Source: Echinometra lucunter (Eukaryota; Echinodermata; Echinoidea; Camarodonta; Echinometridae). Taken from it: 64,000 nt of DNA. The translations under genes and the position numbers were made by a program. The stretch's first letter is position 1; every line of letters begins with the position of its first letter. Below, piece after piece: positions 11,512-26,207 of the stretch. The DNA lies in assembly GCA_029962745.1 (NCBI GenBank), contig CM057154.1, positions 18,852,857-18,916,856 of the forward strand, in the 5' to 3' direction. The notes beneath the pieces were generated by a model. It was not told the origin of the DNA, did not search any database, and saw only the letters and a program-made list of their open reading frames with translations.

Positions 11512-13284
11512 GTATGTATACTCAAACCATTGTACGATTGAATGAATGGCCATTCTTTTATATGTTTGTGCTGTCACTTTGCAAAAAATGTATTCCCCGA
11601 TGTACATGATATGTTTACTTGTTTCCTGTTTTTCACCCTCACACATCCTCACACATTGACGATATGCCTTAGCATACTTAGCATCACACTGAACGGCGTC
11701 TTTTGCGTTTCAAGTTATCGTCTTTCCTTCCATTTTGGTGGATATAGCATTCCATTTTTTCTCGAAAACATTTCCGATATGGCGTGATATACTAAAGTTT
11801 GATGCTCTAAATACAAGTGTGTCTTTTAATTATCTGCATTTTCACAGTGGATCATTTCCATAAAATCATGTTAACCCAAATTAAAGCCGTTTTTCAGACA
11901 CAGCACACAATTCAGAGTAATACTTAATTTAATTAGTACTGCGTTGAAAAGGTATTTGTATATATAAACTTTATCCTTAAATTCATGTCGATCTGCACTT
12001 CACGCTCTTCTCTTTCTTATACCATATTCTTTAAAGAAACGACATACACATAATATATATATGAATATAATGATCGTGATTACATTATTATTCCGAAAGC
12101 AAATATAATTCATGAGTGCACTTTCAATCAAACGACACTTGTCATATACTTATACTTTTCGAAAGTAAAACAAAGGTCACGAGGACAATTCACTGTTACA
12201 AGCTAAAGAAAAATATCATGCGGATTACTAGAAATAAAAGGAATTATTACACCAATCTGAACTTAATTTGTTGCATGACACCGATATTATAAGCATTTTA
12301 CCACATGCAGTTTTCATTGGATATAGTGTCAATATATTTTGAGGTTGATTGGGTAAAGTAAAGTTTTCCAGTTCAGCTTACTGTCGCAAAGATGTTCATG
12401 AAAAATAATATAAAACAAAGCTTAGTTAGTGCATATTATGTCTTAAAATCAAAATCTTGGAAGTGTATATATCATTTACAAATCTTTAAGACTCGTAATT
12501 AGTTTACTGTTGGATTAATAATAGAGTTCGAATGGAGACTTGCTCGTCGTGCAGAAAGCTAACTAAAGCTAGCTGCCACACCAATGCTTTGCAATTACTT
12601 TTTGGTCTCGTCTATCGTTCGATATGTTTTTATGAATGGTGCAAAAGGTTGTGAAGACCTGGCTGCTCAAATTGAATGGGTTCATTTTGACACAATACTG
12701 TGCCAAAGAGTCATCGCCGGTTAAAATTCATACACAACAATGAATAAGATTCGAATACACCTACTGTGAAAGCAGTCCCCATGCGTCTGCAAAATACTGG
12801 GCTATGATTATCATCAATATGGGGCTGTTGGTGCATTGGCGAAATGGTGTTTGGTCTGACCGTTTTTCTCTTTTTTTCAGTCGGTATTATCTTAGCAACA
12901 GCCGAAGAGAATTTGAATAATGAATTCCTGTCTCTATGACACCGTCCATCCATGCATGACCATGGATGAATTAATTTAGACTGTCATGGACCTTGGTGCG
13001 AGAAAATAGAATTATCAACAGTTAAGGTTACGACCTGTTTGGGAGTAGAATCGATCGATTTCGGAATAATGATTGCAATATCTTATTGAATACGAATAAG
13101 TAGCCGCTGTAATAGAAGCAGTTTTGTTGCAATGGTGTTGGTGCTGGCTTGGATATATCATTATTATCATTATTATGATTATTATTATTGTTATTACCAT
13201 CATAACCATATTCAGCATTTTGCTATTATTGATAATAATTATGGAAATAGCATTATTTTCATTAGAAGAAATAATATTAGTAGT

Positions 13285-13627
<343 letters not shown>

Positions 13628-13942
13628 AGTAGTTTATCTCCCCTACTCTAAAATGTCTCTTCCACACGAAAGTTGTGGACTGGTGGACAGATAGCACAAC
13701 GGTGTAGATGAACAAATTTACCTATCCGTGATTAAGCTAAATGAAATATGAACTGAGGTACACTATCGAGATGCGGATGAATGGCGATTTTTGTTAGTGG
13801 GTCTATTCATGATTATCCGCAAGGGCAAAACTTCCTATGCAAAACTGAGTTATGCACAGACCAGTGGCCATTATATCACAGGTTATTGTTCAAACCAAAG
13901 TGAGATCCGAGAAGGTTTTACACCTGGCGCCGGATAGTACAG

Positions 13943-14110
13943 TACTCTCTTTAAAAAAAAAAAGAGTGAACGCATTCACTCTGTTAGGGGTGACCTCACT
14001 GATCACATTTTTTTTTGCTCTTAATTCACTCTTAATTCACTCTGAATTCACTCTTTTCTTAAATTCACCTCTAACAGAGTGAATGCGTTTACTCTTTTTA
14101 AAAGAAAGTA
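13943..14110. mobile_element. GAGTGAA-type palindromic MITE, short copy
   Basis: Both ends are inverted copies of CTCTCTTTAAAAA then GAGTGAACGCATTCACTCTG, matching over about 50 bases with scattered changes. The element is flanked by TA on each side. The centre has repeated TTCACTCT motifs and GGGGTGACCTCACTGATCAC. It shares its ends with the longer copies at 34267-34566 and 55862-56171, so it is a family. The TA flanks suggest Tc1/mariner-type mobilisation. Confidence 0.75.
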
Positions 14111-17100
14111 CACAAGTACGACTAATACCGGCAAGATGCCTGCTCACACATGCAGGAGCCTACTTTCACGATGCTAAATACGATGTTGCACGATCTTTGG
14201 AGAGAGCCTAGGGCCTGCTTCCAGAAGGATGGGAAGCATCCCATGTAGTGCGAACTTAATTAGGTCAAATCAGGAAGGCGCCTGGCCATGCAGATCCTTT
14301 CACGATGTTAAATACGATGTATTACGATCGTTGACAATGTGGCCTGCATTTAGGTAAACTGGTTTTACCTTTTCTCGATAAATCTGAGTTATAGCTCCCT
14401 TTTATGTGTCATGTTTGTGGAATTGTTTTTTCTACTCCTGGACAATGAATAGGCTATTAACCATCTATTTCTGTCTTCCCAGCGATGTAATAGTTTAATA
14501 CCTAGACGTCAGACTCGATATATAGTATAGTAATCTGATAAATAATTTTGACTGTTTATCTCCCTATAGAACAGAATTCATTTCTCTCTAAAATCAGAAT
14601 GAAATTCTCCCTTCAATGATAGAACAATTTCTTCCTGGAAAAAAATCATGTACTTTTCCTAAAATAGCATGAGTTTCTCGAATGTGTGTGTTTTTTTGTT
14701 TTTGTTTTTGTTTTTTTGCTTTAGAATCTCAGACAAGAGTAATTTTGTTCGAATGTTCTAGGCCTATATTCTCCGGAGGTTGTTGTTGTTTTTTAAAGTT
14801 CGTCGTGAACTAACATTCTTTTGATATTAATGTTCAGGGGGAAGTCCCCGCAATATTCCAATGTGTGATTATGTAAAGCAGTACTTTAGTTTTCACGTCT
14901 TGAACATCTGAATATTATCAGCAGTATATTTGGTAGACATGTGAAGTGGGTAATATCATATCTCATGATATGCATACATATATAAACACTGGTGTGTGAT
15001 GTGCTCTCGAAAAAGACTTGACGGTGAGATAAGATGATGCACATGAAGGAAAGAAAAATATGCATTAGATATTGCTTCTTTATTTCAAGTTTAAACATGT
15101 TTTAATTACCAGGAGCAATGAGTAAATCGGAAGGAAATTATTTTTGTACTTTAACTCGTAATAAGCTCCATGGTTAATGTGCCATAAACATGAAGCATAT
15201 TGATGTAAATATGTCAAATTTGACCTAACGTTTCTCTGTGATGCAAAGATGAAATGTCAAAAGAAATACCTGGCCATGAATCGTCCATTTCTAGATAAAT
15301 TCATAGATATCAATAGCCCCCCCCCCCTCCTCCCAGTCCCTTTCACCTACACACATTTATTGTCATCTTTTTAAAAAATGAATATAGAATTATGACCTAC
15401 GTTTGTTGATATATATTTCTGTCAATATAGTATGTAGCTTTGGAACTTAAGTATTTTGTAATATGATATAGAAAACTTCATCTGAATTTGAGCATACCAG
15501 ATCACATTCCGATGGGAATAAAAATGCAGTATTATCATGATTATGTTCTGAAGTGATGGGAGTTTAAAATCAGTGTCAAGTCCACAACATCAATTTTAAA
15601 ACAGTGGGTCTATTAATGCTCTGTACTGTTACTCTTCCTACCATGGTTACAAAACACGAAATAGGCATATTACATAAAGAGGGTGTATAAACAAACTTTT
15701 TCTGCCCAATAGATTACGATATGATCAATATTTGCTTAGATATAGATGATGATTGAGAAGGGAAAATAGTATGTACCTATAGGAACAATGCAATTTATTT
15801 ATCTACACAGACCTTCGCTCCAGTACACCCACGGGGTACACTCATTCCCCATTAATATTTGGTCCAAAGTTTGAGACTGAACTTGAAAGAAATTTGTTTG
15901 TTCATACTTCTGCAGCTTGCCTACTCTAACATGTCTAAATTAGATAATATCTTACCTCGCCTTGCATACAAGTAGTGTTCTAAAGCCGTACAGATGTAAA
16001 GAATATGTTTGAAAATTCCTAAACAAACCAGAAGGCAGTTGTAATTGAAAAGGGATGAAAACAGAACATTTCATTGTAAGAAACATTAGGCAGCCGTGCA
16101 GAAAAGAGTGCAAATTATATCCAATAACAAGAGCCATATAACAGAGTACCTGGCGAATGAAGTATTGAATCAAAATAATAGTCTTCTTGCAAGGCTACCA
16201 GATGACATTGCTTTCAGTTTTCAAAATAGCAGCGCATAAAATACGTTAGAAATTTGTTCGAATAATGGTCTGACTGGTCTTGACTGACTTTCTGTCAGAG
16301 CAATAAATATAATGTCAAATACTTTGGCAGGTAGATAACAAAATATCTTACATCTTCAAATAAAAAAACATGTCAGAAAAGCTACTCTGAAAAGCTTTTG
16401 ACTTCAACATTTCCATCTGTTCATCTTAGACTTTTCCAGGAGAAAATCCACTTAAATAAAATATCGAGCAAATTTTCACAAGGACAAAAATATCATCTTC
16501 ACGGAAATTCCTAATCCATTGAGAAAAACAAATGAACGAAACTTATCGTGAAATCGTATTTTTCATACCACATCAAACCTTATTCAAGTATTTTAGATAT
16601 AAACAGGAGCTGGAAGTAAATTAGTGTGCTTTGTAGGTATATGTACAACCAGAACATTGACTAAGGCAAGGTTACAGGCAAAGATCAATGGGCAAAAAAA
16701 TTAAGGTTATGAAACTGACTGAACTCGGGGAACCGCCCATAAACTGTTAGCATCTTTTCTTCTCTCTCTATTTATTTTCTACTTTCATCAATAGGGGCGA
16801 AGTTTTATACAAGCGGACTATGGGCCCATTTGAATTGTATTTGATTGGTAAACTCCTTATTGTTGACTTAGAGCGAGACATTCCCAACGCACCTCCCACA
16901 TGTCTCGAGCAACAGAAATGGAATTTATGTAAAAATGGAATAAAGAAAACATTAGTCATGTTAGTAGCAAGAGATTAATGAAAGGGAGAAAGGTAGAGAG
17001 AAAGAAAGAGAGAAGGGAAGCAAAAAGAATTATAAATGGAAACGAAGGAAGATTTTATCCCAAATTCTTCTCAAGAAATATCAGCAAAGCTATCAGGTAT

Positions 17101-17807
17101 TTCATATCAAAGCTTTTCGTATATCACATTTATCATATTCATAAGAAAACTGAAATAAAAACTGAACCTTTCATAATGCTAATTATTCTTTGAGAGACAA
17201 AAATAAAAAGTAGATCTCAACATAAACACGTAAATAGCCCCATAAAGTCGACTTGATTTTCACACTCGAAAGAGTATTCTGCACTTGTCATGAATTAGGG
17301 ATCATATAGGGTTAAATCAGCAATGGCCGACTATTTAATGCGACCTGGCCAAAATCAAATATTTTGTTTGAACTGTAAAATGCAAACAGTCGTACAGATT
17401 CTCTTGCTTCTCTAGTTCTTGTGTAAGTCCATTATGCTAGTCAGGTGCAAGATAGGGTCATTGAACATGTTGACAAGAAGGAAAATAGAGAGAGAGAGAG
17501 AGAGCGTAGAGAAATAAAGGGATGGAAAGTGGGAGAAATTAATTTTGAATGGAGGAAGGACCATGGACATGATGGAGGGATAAATAAGAGAGAGAGGATA
17601 AAGAAAACTTGAGCCATTTAGTTGTTTTTGGCAAATGGTAAATTATGGAAAACTCTGTTTTCTTCACTCGTGCAACGCAAGTGATTTAAGCACCAGGCGT
17701 GACAAATTGCATATTCTTTTATCCCTACCATCCACTCTTTCCTGCCACGCCCATCTCGCTTAGAACTCCCTTACCCACAGGCCACACCCTCCTCCCTTTC
17801 TCTCTCG

Positions 17808-17811
<4 letters not shown>

Positions 17812-17849
<38 letters not shown>

Positions 17850-18090
17850 TCTTCTCTCTCCCTCTATCTATCCTCTTTCTCTATATTTCCCCCTCTCTCT
17901 GTCTTATTCTTTCTCCTCCCAAACTTTCTTCTCCCTCTTCTCCTTTTCTTCTTCTTCTTCTTCTTCTTCTTTTCTCTTCTTCGCTTCTTCTTCTTCTTTC
18001 TTCTTCTTCTTCTTCTTCTTCTTCAACTTCAACTTTTCATCATCATCATCTCCATCCTCCTCCTCCTCCTCTCCTTCTTCTTCCTGGCGC
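17812..18090. repeat. pyrimidine-rich microsatellite cluster
   Basis: (TC)n at about 17812-17846 is followed by CTT repeats at 17945-18025, with TCA and TCC repeats to 18070. The open frames on both strands are compositional. Confidence 0.95.
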
Positions 18091-19309
18091 ATCTCTCTTA
18101 CTTATTTGACTCTTAACTCTTCTACAAGAGGCGCTGAATAGGAAATGGCGTCTGACATAAGTCCACATGCAGTCCGTCGAATAATATGCACTTCTCAGTT
18201 TGAATGCCCATGAAATCTTTCAGGTCATCTCTCAGTGATCCTGGTGATGCAACTCCGAAGTTGCTCTAGATTTGGATCCATCTGCTAGATATCCATTTAT
18301 GGGTGAGTTGACTAAAGACACCCCCAAGATAAGGATACCAATAAAACTCATAGGCTATTTGGGATCCTGGGATGCAAAACCTTGTCCACACCCTCATGTC
18401 ACATCACATGTTACCAGCCAGCACGCCATGACGACGATTTGTAAATACAAGTGGTCAGTTTGTTTTGGGCGTTTAAATCCAACCAACGCCATAAAGACTT
18501 GGGTAGATATGGAATTAACCCTATCCTGGCTACATGCTCTGTACGCTATCCGTCTTGTACATGGAGTATCTGCTTCTGTAATCTAGTAATGGCAATTTAT
18601 AGATCCATAAGATAGCGTTTTCTCCACAATGAATCCTCGCGTGAAGCGGATTGTTAGTGATAAAAGTCACGTTTATAATGTGTGCTTGAGCTAGAGCTAC
18701 TTTTGTTTAACAGGAGGAATGTTGAATAAAGTCCTAAGGTCCATGATTTGGAAGTTATTTGCAAAGGCACAAGTATGCCCCTATGATGATACGCAGATAT
18801 ATAATGTCACTGTATAAAAAAATTCATAAAGAATGCTATCCTACTTTGTCGTCTTATGTACGCATTATTCCCAGTTCATGATCACAATTGTGCATATTAC
18901 TCCCAAATTCTTTATCGTCTCTGTTATGATTTACGCTTTCTTTTGAATGAGCCATTTCCACTCATTCAGTTGGTAGGCCTCAAACGACATAACTCTTGCT
19001 TCACCGGGCATCGGATTTTGTGAGTCCGTTGCTGTTGCTGCTGTTCTTGGAACGTGGCGTGTCAAGTTTGGAAGCCATGCAAGGCCTCGTATGCATTAGG
19101 ATGGACTAAGCTCAGTATGGATCATAGTTTCACACATTAATTCTGTATCACAATAAATAAAGAAATTCAAATAAGTTGATTTCATGCAGAATTCTTCTCA
19201 TTTAGGTTTAAAAAAAATCAAAGTAAAGGTTGACACCATCCCTATCCAAAAGTCAGTGGACTCGGTCTATCCGCGGTTTAAAAGTCTGGCCCCGCTGTTT
19301 TACTAGTCT

Positions 19310-19412
19310 GGCCATATTATGAAACCTTCACATGCTAGTTGTCGACTACGTGTACTGTTCCCTATGTAATAAGTTGACAACTAGCTTAGTAAGGTTTCAT
19401 GGATATGGGCCC
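19310..19412. mobile_element. short palindromic MITE (ATGAAACCTT type)
   Basis: The left end, from GGCCATATTATGAAACCTT to GCTAGTTGTCGACT, pairs with the reverse complement of the right end, which reads GGCCCATATCCATGAAACC and on to GCTAGTTGTCAACT. The element is about 103 bp, nearly all in the two arms. No coding capacity; no clear target duplication. Confidence 0.65.
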
Positions 19413-19898
19413 TGGACCTACGGGTCAGAAATGTGACGTTGCACAACATTGCGATCCACTAAGAAATGCGAAGGAGAATTTTTATCGTGATAGGTCTCTT
19501 AATGAGGAAAGATATTTCATGTACCGAACCATCTAAGAAATTTGTTCCATTATAGTTACCTCATGCCCACTCATTCGTGTCCATTGTTACTTCAGAAACT
19601 GTATGATTTCCAACCAATCTGACTATCAGTCTTGATTAAATGAATTTGGCCGGGCAATTCTGCCTGGCTGCATAATTCACTCTTTTAAAAGCTGTATCTT
19701 TGTTGAGGCGAACGATACATCAATAAATTTGTATGGATTCATAAGTGAACCACCCCTGCTCCCCCCCCCCCCCCCCGACGCATGGGTTGGTTTCATGGGC
19801 CCCATGAAAATGCATAAATGAAGGTAAGAGGTCAAGTAGGAATGATTTTTGAATAATTGAATTAACAATATTGGAGATTATGCGTGACTTGAATGATC

Positions 19899-20060
19899 AG
19901 GGCCTCGTAACACAAAGATGTGCAATCAATCGCAAAGTTGGTAACAGCCAATCAAGACCATTGTTTCATGCACATCTCGTTCAAAAGGTGACCGTGGACC
20001 AATCAGAATGGTGTTTTAAATTTGCGATTGATCGCAAAACTTTGTGTTAAGGGGCCCCTG
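19899..20060. mobile_element. palindromic MITE (AACACAAAG...GCGAT type)
   Basis: The left end (AGGGCCTCGTAACACAAAG, then TGCAATCAATCGCAAAG) pairs with the reverse complement of the right end (CAGGGGCCCCTTAACACAAAG with the interior TGCGATCAATCGCAAA). It is about 160 bp with no coding frame. The inner AACAGCCAATCA and ACCAATCAGA also mirror each other. Confidence 0.65.
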
Positions 20061-22516
20061 GTTGATTGAAATTTACAGAGCAGAGGTGGTTGTGTACAAT
20101 TATAAATCTATGTTAGGTTTCTGTAAGATTCTTTTTTTTAATCGAGGCAAACGAAAAACGTTCGGTTTTGCCAACTGGAAATAAATCTACATAGACCTAT
20201 TCGAAACTTCCTATTCTGACATGGTCATGATAGTGGTTGGGTTGTTACATGTAGCTTGTGGATGTAGGGGAAATACCTTTAGAGGTTTTCGTAAATATGA
20301 TCTTCAATATTTAAGGAATATCGTATTGCGGAAAATAATACATAACTAAAAACCATCCTGTAATCCTACAGTACTGAAAGATCATTGAATTACATGTATA
20401 CATTGACTTCCGAATTTAACAGGATCTCTGTTTTCCTGAACATTACATTTCTTGCCGAATGTCCCCCAAAGTTCCGGGGGGGGGGGGGATCGGCAGTTGT
20501 TGAAACGTGAGGGGATACCTCTAAAAAAGCCCCTTAGATTTTTTTTCGAGGGTCTTATTTCTGAGAATTTGGGGAAATGATGTCTCATGACTGCGCGCCA
20601 CAACACCCTTCATGACTAGCGATGGTATACCGGCCGTGCTTCGGCTCAAATGACACCGGCATAGCGGGAAATAGGAAGCGATAAAAACGGATACTAAACC
20701 ATAAAAAGGTGAATGACCTGAATCTTTATTAGCATGAATGAAATTTTGAAATTGATCTCGTATCTCGTGCGGGGGATGACCTTAGTGTACTTGTCACACG
20801 TGTTTATCTTCTTGCTGGTATGACCTTCGTCTTCCAATTGAAATGTACTTCATTTTGAATGTTTATCAGTCAGTTAAGAATCTGCTATAAGTTGTCTCTG
20901 TAGTTGCATTCTCTTTTCTGTTTGTTGTTGGTTGTTGTTCTTCTGCTGCTGCATTTTCGGGAGGGGAGGGGCGGGGTCGTCTTTCATGTATGCGTCTCAA
21001 TAGACATTTTTGGACAGATAAAAAAAATGAAAGGATTTTGTCATCGTTATCTTTAACCCCTTAACCTCTCCCCGATCCCCAACTTCCTGTGGTCTTCTTT
21101 CTTTAATTTCGCTATTTCCTACTATTGAGCACATCTCATCTCCTTCTTCTTCTCAAGATACTACAAAGTTTCAAATACATACGAATATATATTTCAGTTT
21201 TGGTAGAAAAAACATGTGTGATGTTCTGAAGCGGGTATGGTCCTGAAGTATATATGGTGCCCATTCCTACACAAAAGGTACTGCAAATTAAAGTCATCAT
21301 GCAACCCGAAACGTAATACGTATAAAAACGACAAAGCTTTTGAGAAGTGATGTTAAAATTCTGTATGATAATGGAAGTTTAACATTCTGAAATGCTAATT
21401 GAGTGAATAGAATAGTATGAAATAGCATTCCTAAATAAGGAAATCATGAGGCAGTAAAAGAGGTCTGTAGATTTTTTGCCACCCTGTATTATGCAGTGAC
21501 GCGATATTTGCTCTGCGATAATTGCATATCTCCGAAGTCATGCATGGGGTTAGGGGTTAGGGTTTTGATAGGGGTTTTGGTTCAGAATGATGTGAGATAA
21601 GGATCAAGCTTTGTGTTAGGTTTGGGGTTTGGTTTTATGTTTACTTAACGTGCATATTTTTCATGGGAGCAATCGTCGTCCGTCGGAGCAAATGTCATGG
21701 AACCAAGATCACGTCCTTTCAGACCCTTTTCGACCAGCATTTTTGTAAAGTCGTTATAACATTATAACCGTCATGATCTATCTTAAAAAGAATTTGTGAA
21801 CCCGTATATTATGGTTGTACTACAATGTATAGGAACAGTTTGTTTATAGCAGGCGACAAAGTGACTTTCAGGAAAATGACCGTCAAAGAGACAGCTTACA
21901 AAGAAAAAAATACCCGGATTAGTCTGTCGAAATGAAACTTTCACACACAAAAAAAAATCTATGGAATCAAAAGGTTCGAATAATGCCCACATTCCACTAG
22001 AATTCGTTGTGAATAGCTCAATAAACGTATAAGGGCCTTCTCGATGAGTTTCTTTTTGAAAGTGGACAGTTATATTTGCATGACAATAATCCCCGCCTCG
22101 ACAACGCCCACCGTCGTCAAGGGATTACCAAAATAATGACCTCTTCAGCAGATTGGTGTTTCCTTATTTACGCGATTCTCGGGTTTTCAAAGAGGATTGC
22201 TTTTCTTTCTCCGCGGAGGGTCGTCACCGAGTAAATACTCTTCGCTGACCATGTGAACCCATTGTGTAGTTGCTACGTTTACCATTTTGTGTTATCATAG
22301 TTCTGTACACAAAACCACACGACTTTTTGAAGTTTTGCAGGTTTTTCATCAGTTCATTCAGCATTGTCGCTTGGACTCCTATAACAAATTGACTATAATG
22401 TTTATACTGTTGTAATTGTACTTCTAGATGTTAGTTCTGCATGGACCAGTGGGATAGCAAGTTTATGTTAAGGAGATACAAAGCCAACAACATTCTCACA
22501 TACATATACTCACATC

Positions 22517-24164
22517 CACAGTGTATTTTTTAAAACTTGAATGTACCCTCTACAGGATTTAATGAGTGAAAAGAATCTAGACTGTACATTATTATCTCTA
22601 ATATAAATAAACGACCTCTTAAAATTTCTGTCAACCTTATGTCTGGTTTTGAAAGATTTTGCAATTTTGCCAATATGAAGCGTTTTGATAACATAGAATG
22701 ATGGTTATCCAATAATAGAGGTATAGTTTGTAATATCTTTTTGAATCTGTACTTTTAAAGTAATTATAATAAATAATAATTTGTTTCCTTTATGGCGCTA
22801 TATCCCATTTAAAACTGATGATAGAGCTTTACATAAGAAATTGATAAAAAAAACAACTAATGAAATTGGTGAAGTTAGTCATTACATCAAAATTTACAAA
22901 TATATCATATAAAACAGACATGCTTCTAGTATTGATGCATGAATGAAATTCAAACTTTTACAGTGAGGATAGTGGAGGCAATCATTTTCACTACGTTAGG
23001 AATAGAAAATAACGAGGGATAACATTCATAATTTATTCTTCAGACAAATTTATTGGCCATTCATACCACTTCTCAGTTTAAAGCATGCGGTTTTAACCGT
23101 TCGAATGTATTTTGGTTTAGCATGTTTAGTGACAGAGTGGTGGAAGGAGTTGGGCGGTGGGAGGGCGTGTGCTGTTGTGTTCATTAACATGTCCGTGAAT
23201 TAATTGCAGCGTTTGGTGTAATAATGGAGGTACCGTTATATGAACCATGTGCAGTAATCAAAACGACTTCTTATTAAGGTCTTTCAGGTGGGTAATACAC
23301 GTGTAAGATGCCTCACGTGTCTTATATCGCTGGTACTTCTTTGAATCGGATGACGATGAGCTCCGATAAACTAATATAATTTTAGATCATCACTGGGGCA
23401 CTGCTGGCTAAATGCAAGTTTATACATTGCACAGTTACTAAATATATCGTTTGAGTTTTGTTAACGGTAGTAACAAATAAGCATTCTTCGAATCGAGAAA
23501 AAAAAGAAGAGGAAAGGATTGTACTGTATCATTGCTTGCTTGTTTGTTTGTTGTTATGGAGGGGTGTTTGTTTATTTATGTTTTACTTGCTATTTATGCT
23601 TATATCTAAGCTATACACCTGCTGTGTGGTCGTTTAGACGGTTCATCTTCCATTTTATTTATTTCAGAAAACATGCAACCAACATAGCATTTTGAAATGC
23701 AAGTTTTTTTATTGTCTAGTGAACTCATGTTTGAATGGATTTCTGTAATCCTAAGACCCAAAAACCTTTGTTCACTAGGAAGGAATATGTTACAGCGTGT
23801 CTCGTCTTAATGACGCTATATGGGTGCGCATTGCCTCATTTGTAATTCAAAAGATATACGCCATAAAAAACGTCCTCTCAGAATAACAAGTAACTGATGA
23901 AGGAGAAATACAATGAAACAATGGAAATCGTATTCTCATCGTACTTTGAGCTCATAATCCCTTAGCATAATTCGAGTAACTTTGTAGGACCTTTCCATGC
24001 CTGCTAGAAGAAAAGTAAAAGGCTCTTTTCTACCCTTCAGTTTCCTATTTATAGTAAATATTCCATCGTTTATCACTATTTCTTATAGGGATATGTGTGG
24101 AGATGTATGCTCGAGGATCCCCCCCCCCCTCTATCTCTCTCTCTCTCTTATAAGATGCGGCGTT
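22517..24164 (+). repeat. end of contig 1, duplicated at 44765-46426
   Basis: From CAGTGTATTTTTTAAAACTT onward this segment matches 44765-46426 in the same orientation, base for base apart from scattered substitutions and small indels. The level is consistent with two alleles. It ends at the gap with TAAGATGCGGCGTT, which is also the first 14 bases of contig 2 read in reverse complement. It includes no gene; a TTTATGGCGCTATATCCC motif near 22790 looks like an old retroelement tail. Confidence 0.9.
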
Positions 24165-24664
24165 NNNNNNNNNNNNNNNNNNNNNNNNNNNNNNNNNNNN
24201 NNNNNNNNNNNNNNNNNNNNNNNNNNNNNNNNNNNNNNNNNNNNNNNNNNNNNNNNNNNNNNNNNNNNNNNNNNNNNNNNNNNNNNNNNNNNNNNNNNNN
24301 NNNNNNNNNNNNNNNNNNNNNNNNNNNNNNNNNNNNNNNNNNNNNNNNNNNNNNNNNNNNNNNNNNNNNNNNNNNNNNNNNNNNNNNNNNNNNNNNNNNN
24401 NNNNNNNNNNNNNNNNNNNNNNNNNNNNNNNNNNNNNNNNNNNNNNNNNNNNNNNNNNNNNNNNNNNNNNNNNNNNNNNNNNNNNNNNNNNNNNNNNNNN
24501 NNNNNNNNNNNNNNNNNNNNNNNNNNNNNNNNNNNNNNNNNNNNNNNNNNNNNNNNNNNNNNNNNNNNNNNNNNNNNNNNNNNNNNNNNNNNNNNNNNNN
24601 NNNNNNNNNNNNNNNNNNNNNNNNNNNNNNNNNNNNNNNNNNNNNNNNNNNNNNNNNNNNNNNN
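24165..24664. other. assembly gap, 500 N
   Basis: Exactly 500 N, a conventional placeholder length. The sequences on the two sides are not truly adjacent: the left side continues into reverse-complemented contig 2 from 44262 downward. Confidence 0.99.
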
Positions 24665-25909
24665 TCCAGTAGCAAAGTAGCTTGTACTGATGAAACTATA
24701 CCACTACCACAAATCCCTCCAAATATATATATAAATAAGTAAATAAATGAATAAATAAATAAATAAATACATACATACATACATAAGCAGATAAATTAAT
24801 AAAGAAATAAACAAATAAGGCTAACATGAAAATTTTTCCTTCTAAGTCTAAGACAGCTATCTCTCTCTCTCTCTCACTCACTCCTCTCCTTTCCCTCCAT
24901 TAGCCAATGGGTCAAAAGAAAATTATCCGACGTGTGAATATTTCGATAATGAGTTATTGTGTGTTAAAGAGTATCTGAACAAAGCCAATTCAGAGCGAAA
25001 AGCAAACAGGACCCAAACCGAACAAAAATTATCTCCCTTATCCATATTGATCAACGAATGTAATGGATGCGTTGGTATCGACGTGAGCTTTTTACTAATT
25101 GCTGTAAATGTTGAACATTTATAACACTGAATGCATAGCCCACTAAGACATAAACAAATATTTTCATAAAATAGGAAAGTCACGTAATCACGTAATCCCG
25201 CATTGTTATGAAAATGACAAGGTGCTTTGATCATTACATTTAGTGGAAAGACCAGAATTGGCTCCAATGGTTTATTTTACATGGTATGCACAATGTGGGC
25301 GTGGTGGGTGAAAGGTAAATGCGAAGTAATCATGTTGAAAATGTTTCAGCTTTATGTGTCTAATTCATCATTACTTTTCTAGATCATACATTTTTATTAC
25401 AATTTAAATCTATTATTGTTGGCAGTTTGGTGGCTAGGGTGTACTGGGATGCGACTGAACTTTAGACTGTGAAGAGTTTGTCTTTACAATTACAACAATA
25501 GGTACCTGTTGTGAAGAGCGTACATTTACGTATAAGTTCATCATACAGTCATATGAATTCGAACATTACTATTTATTTTACCATGTATAAGGGGGGGGTA
25601 GGCACCGCTTCAGGCTGAGAAAAAGGCGTTTATCGAAGAGAATTGAATTTGCAGGAACTTTTATACATAATTCTACAAATGAGGTAGCGACCTCATAATA
25701 ATAATAATAATAATGAAATATGACTTAAACAACAAGCATAGGCCTATTATGAGACCTATATGCATCACCTTATACTAGGCACTGAATTATCATGAATAAT
25801 TTTCTGCACGTTTGAAATTACTTTAAAGGGAATGGAAATAAAAAATACTTCAAATGAAGGGGACGGCCCCAGGCTACGCCCTTGCTGTAGCAGATACCCC
25901 TGTACTTAC
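24665..25909. other. SLC5 intronic sequence in inverted contig 2
   Basis: No other gene seen. In the corrected orientation this lies downstream of the SLC5 exon at 26086-25910. It holds AAAT and ACAT tetranucleotide runs at 24730-24785, a (TC)n run near 24861-24874 and an AAT run near 25697-25715. Confidence 0.45.
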
Positions 25910-26086
25910 GTTGAATTCGAAGGCTCCCACGGCAATACCCCCTGCTGCCCCGGACCCAGCTAGACCGATGAAGTGCCCCGACCCGATGTTACTGGAGAAG
26001 AGGGAGGCCCCTATCGGCCACCAGAGCATGTTCTTACCAGCCAAGAAGTAGCCCTTGAGAGTTGCTCGACTCGATTGGAAGGACGC
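25910..26086 (-). CDS. SLC5 (SGLT-type) cotransporter, second coding exon
   Basis: This 177-base exon on the minus strand has an acceptor TTGTTTACAG ending at 26087 and a donor GTAAGT starting at 25909. It encodes 59 residues in phase 0 from [19 protein letters not shown] to GAFEFN. The central [14 protein letters not shown] motif matches SGLT family helix 1; the Asn and His in it correspond to the sugar-contacting N78 and H83 of human SGLT1. The [15 protein letters not shown] run is also typical. This favours a sugar or inositol type over the iodide or choline branches. It joins in phase to the exon ending at 11511 once contig 2 is flipped. Its allele in contig 3 should lie just past the window, near 64345-64521. 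Confidence 0.93.
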
Positions 26087-26207
26087 CTGTAAACAAGAAT
26101 GGACGAGAACGAGAAACTTCATTATAATGTAATCATGATATTATAATGATATAATCGACCACTGAATTATCATGAATTATCATGTACGGAGCAGAACATC
26201 ATGCTCG

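Noticed and set aside
21540..21570. Interstitial telomere-like TTAGGG
   Set aside because: Only two TTAGGG units in a generally G/T-rich stretch.
24095..24780. Open frames spanning the N gap
   Set aside because: N bases hide stops; the flanks are not adjacent in the genome.
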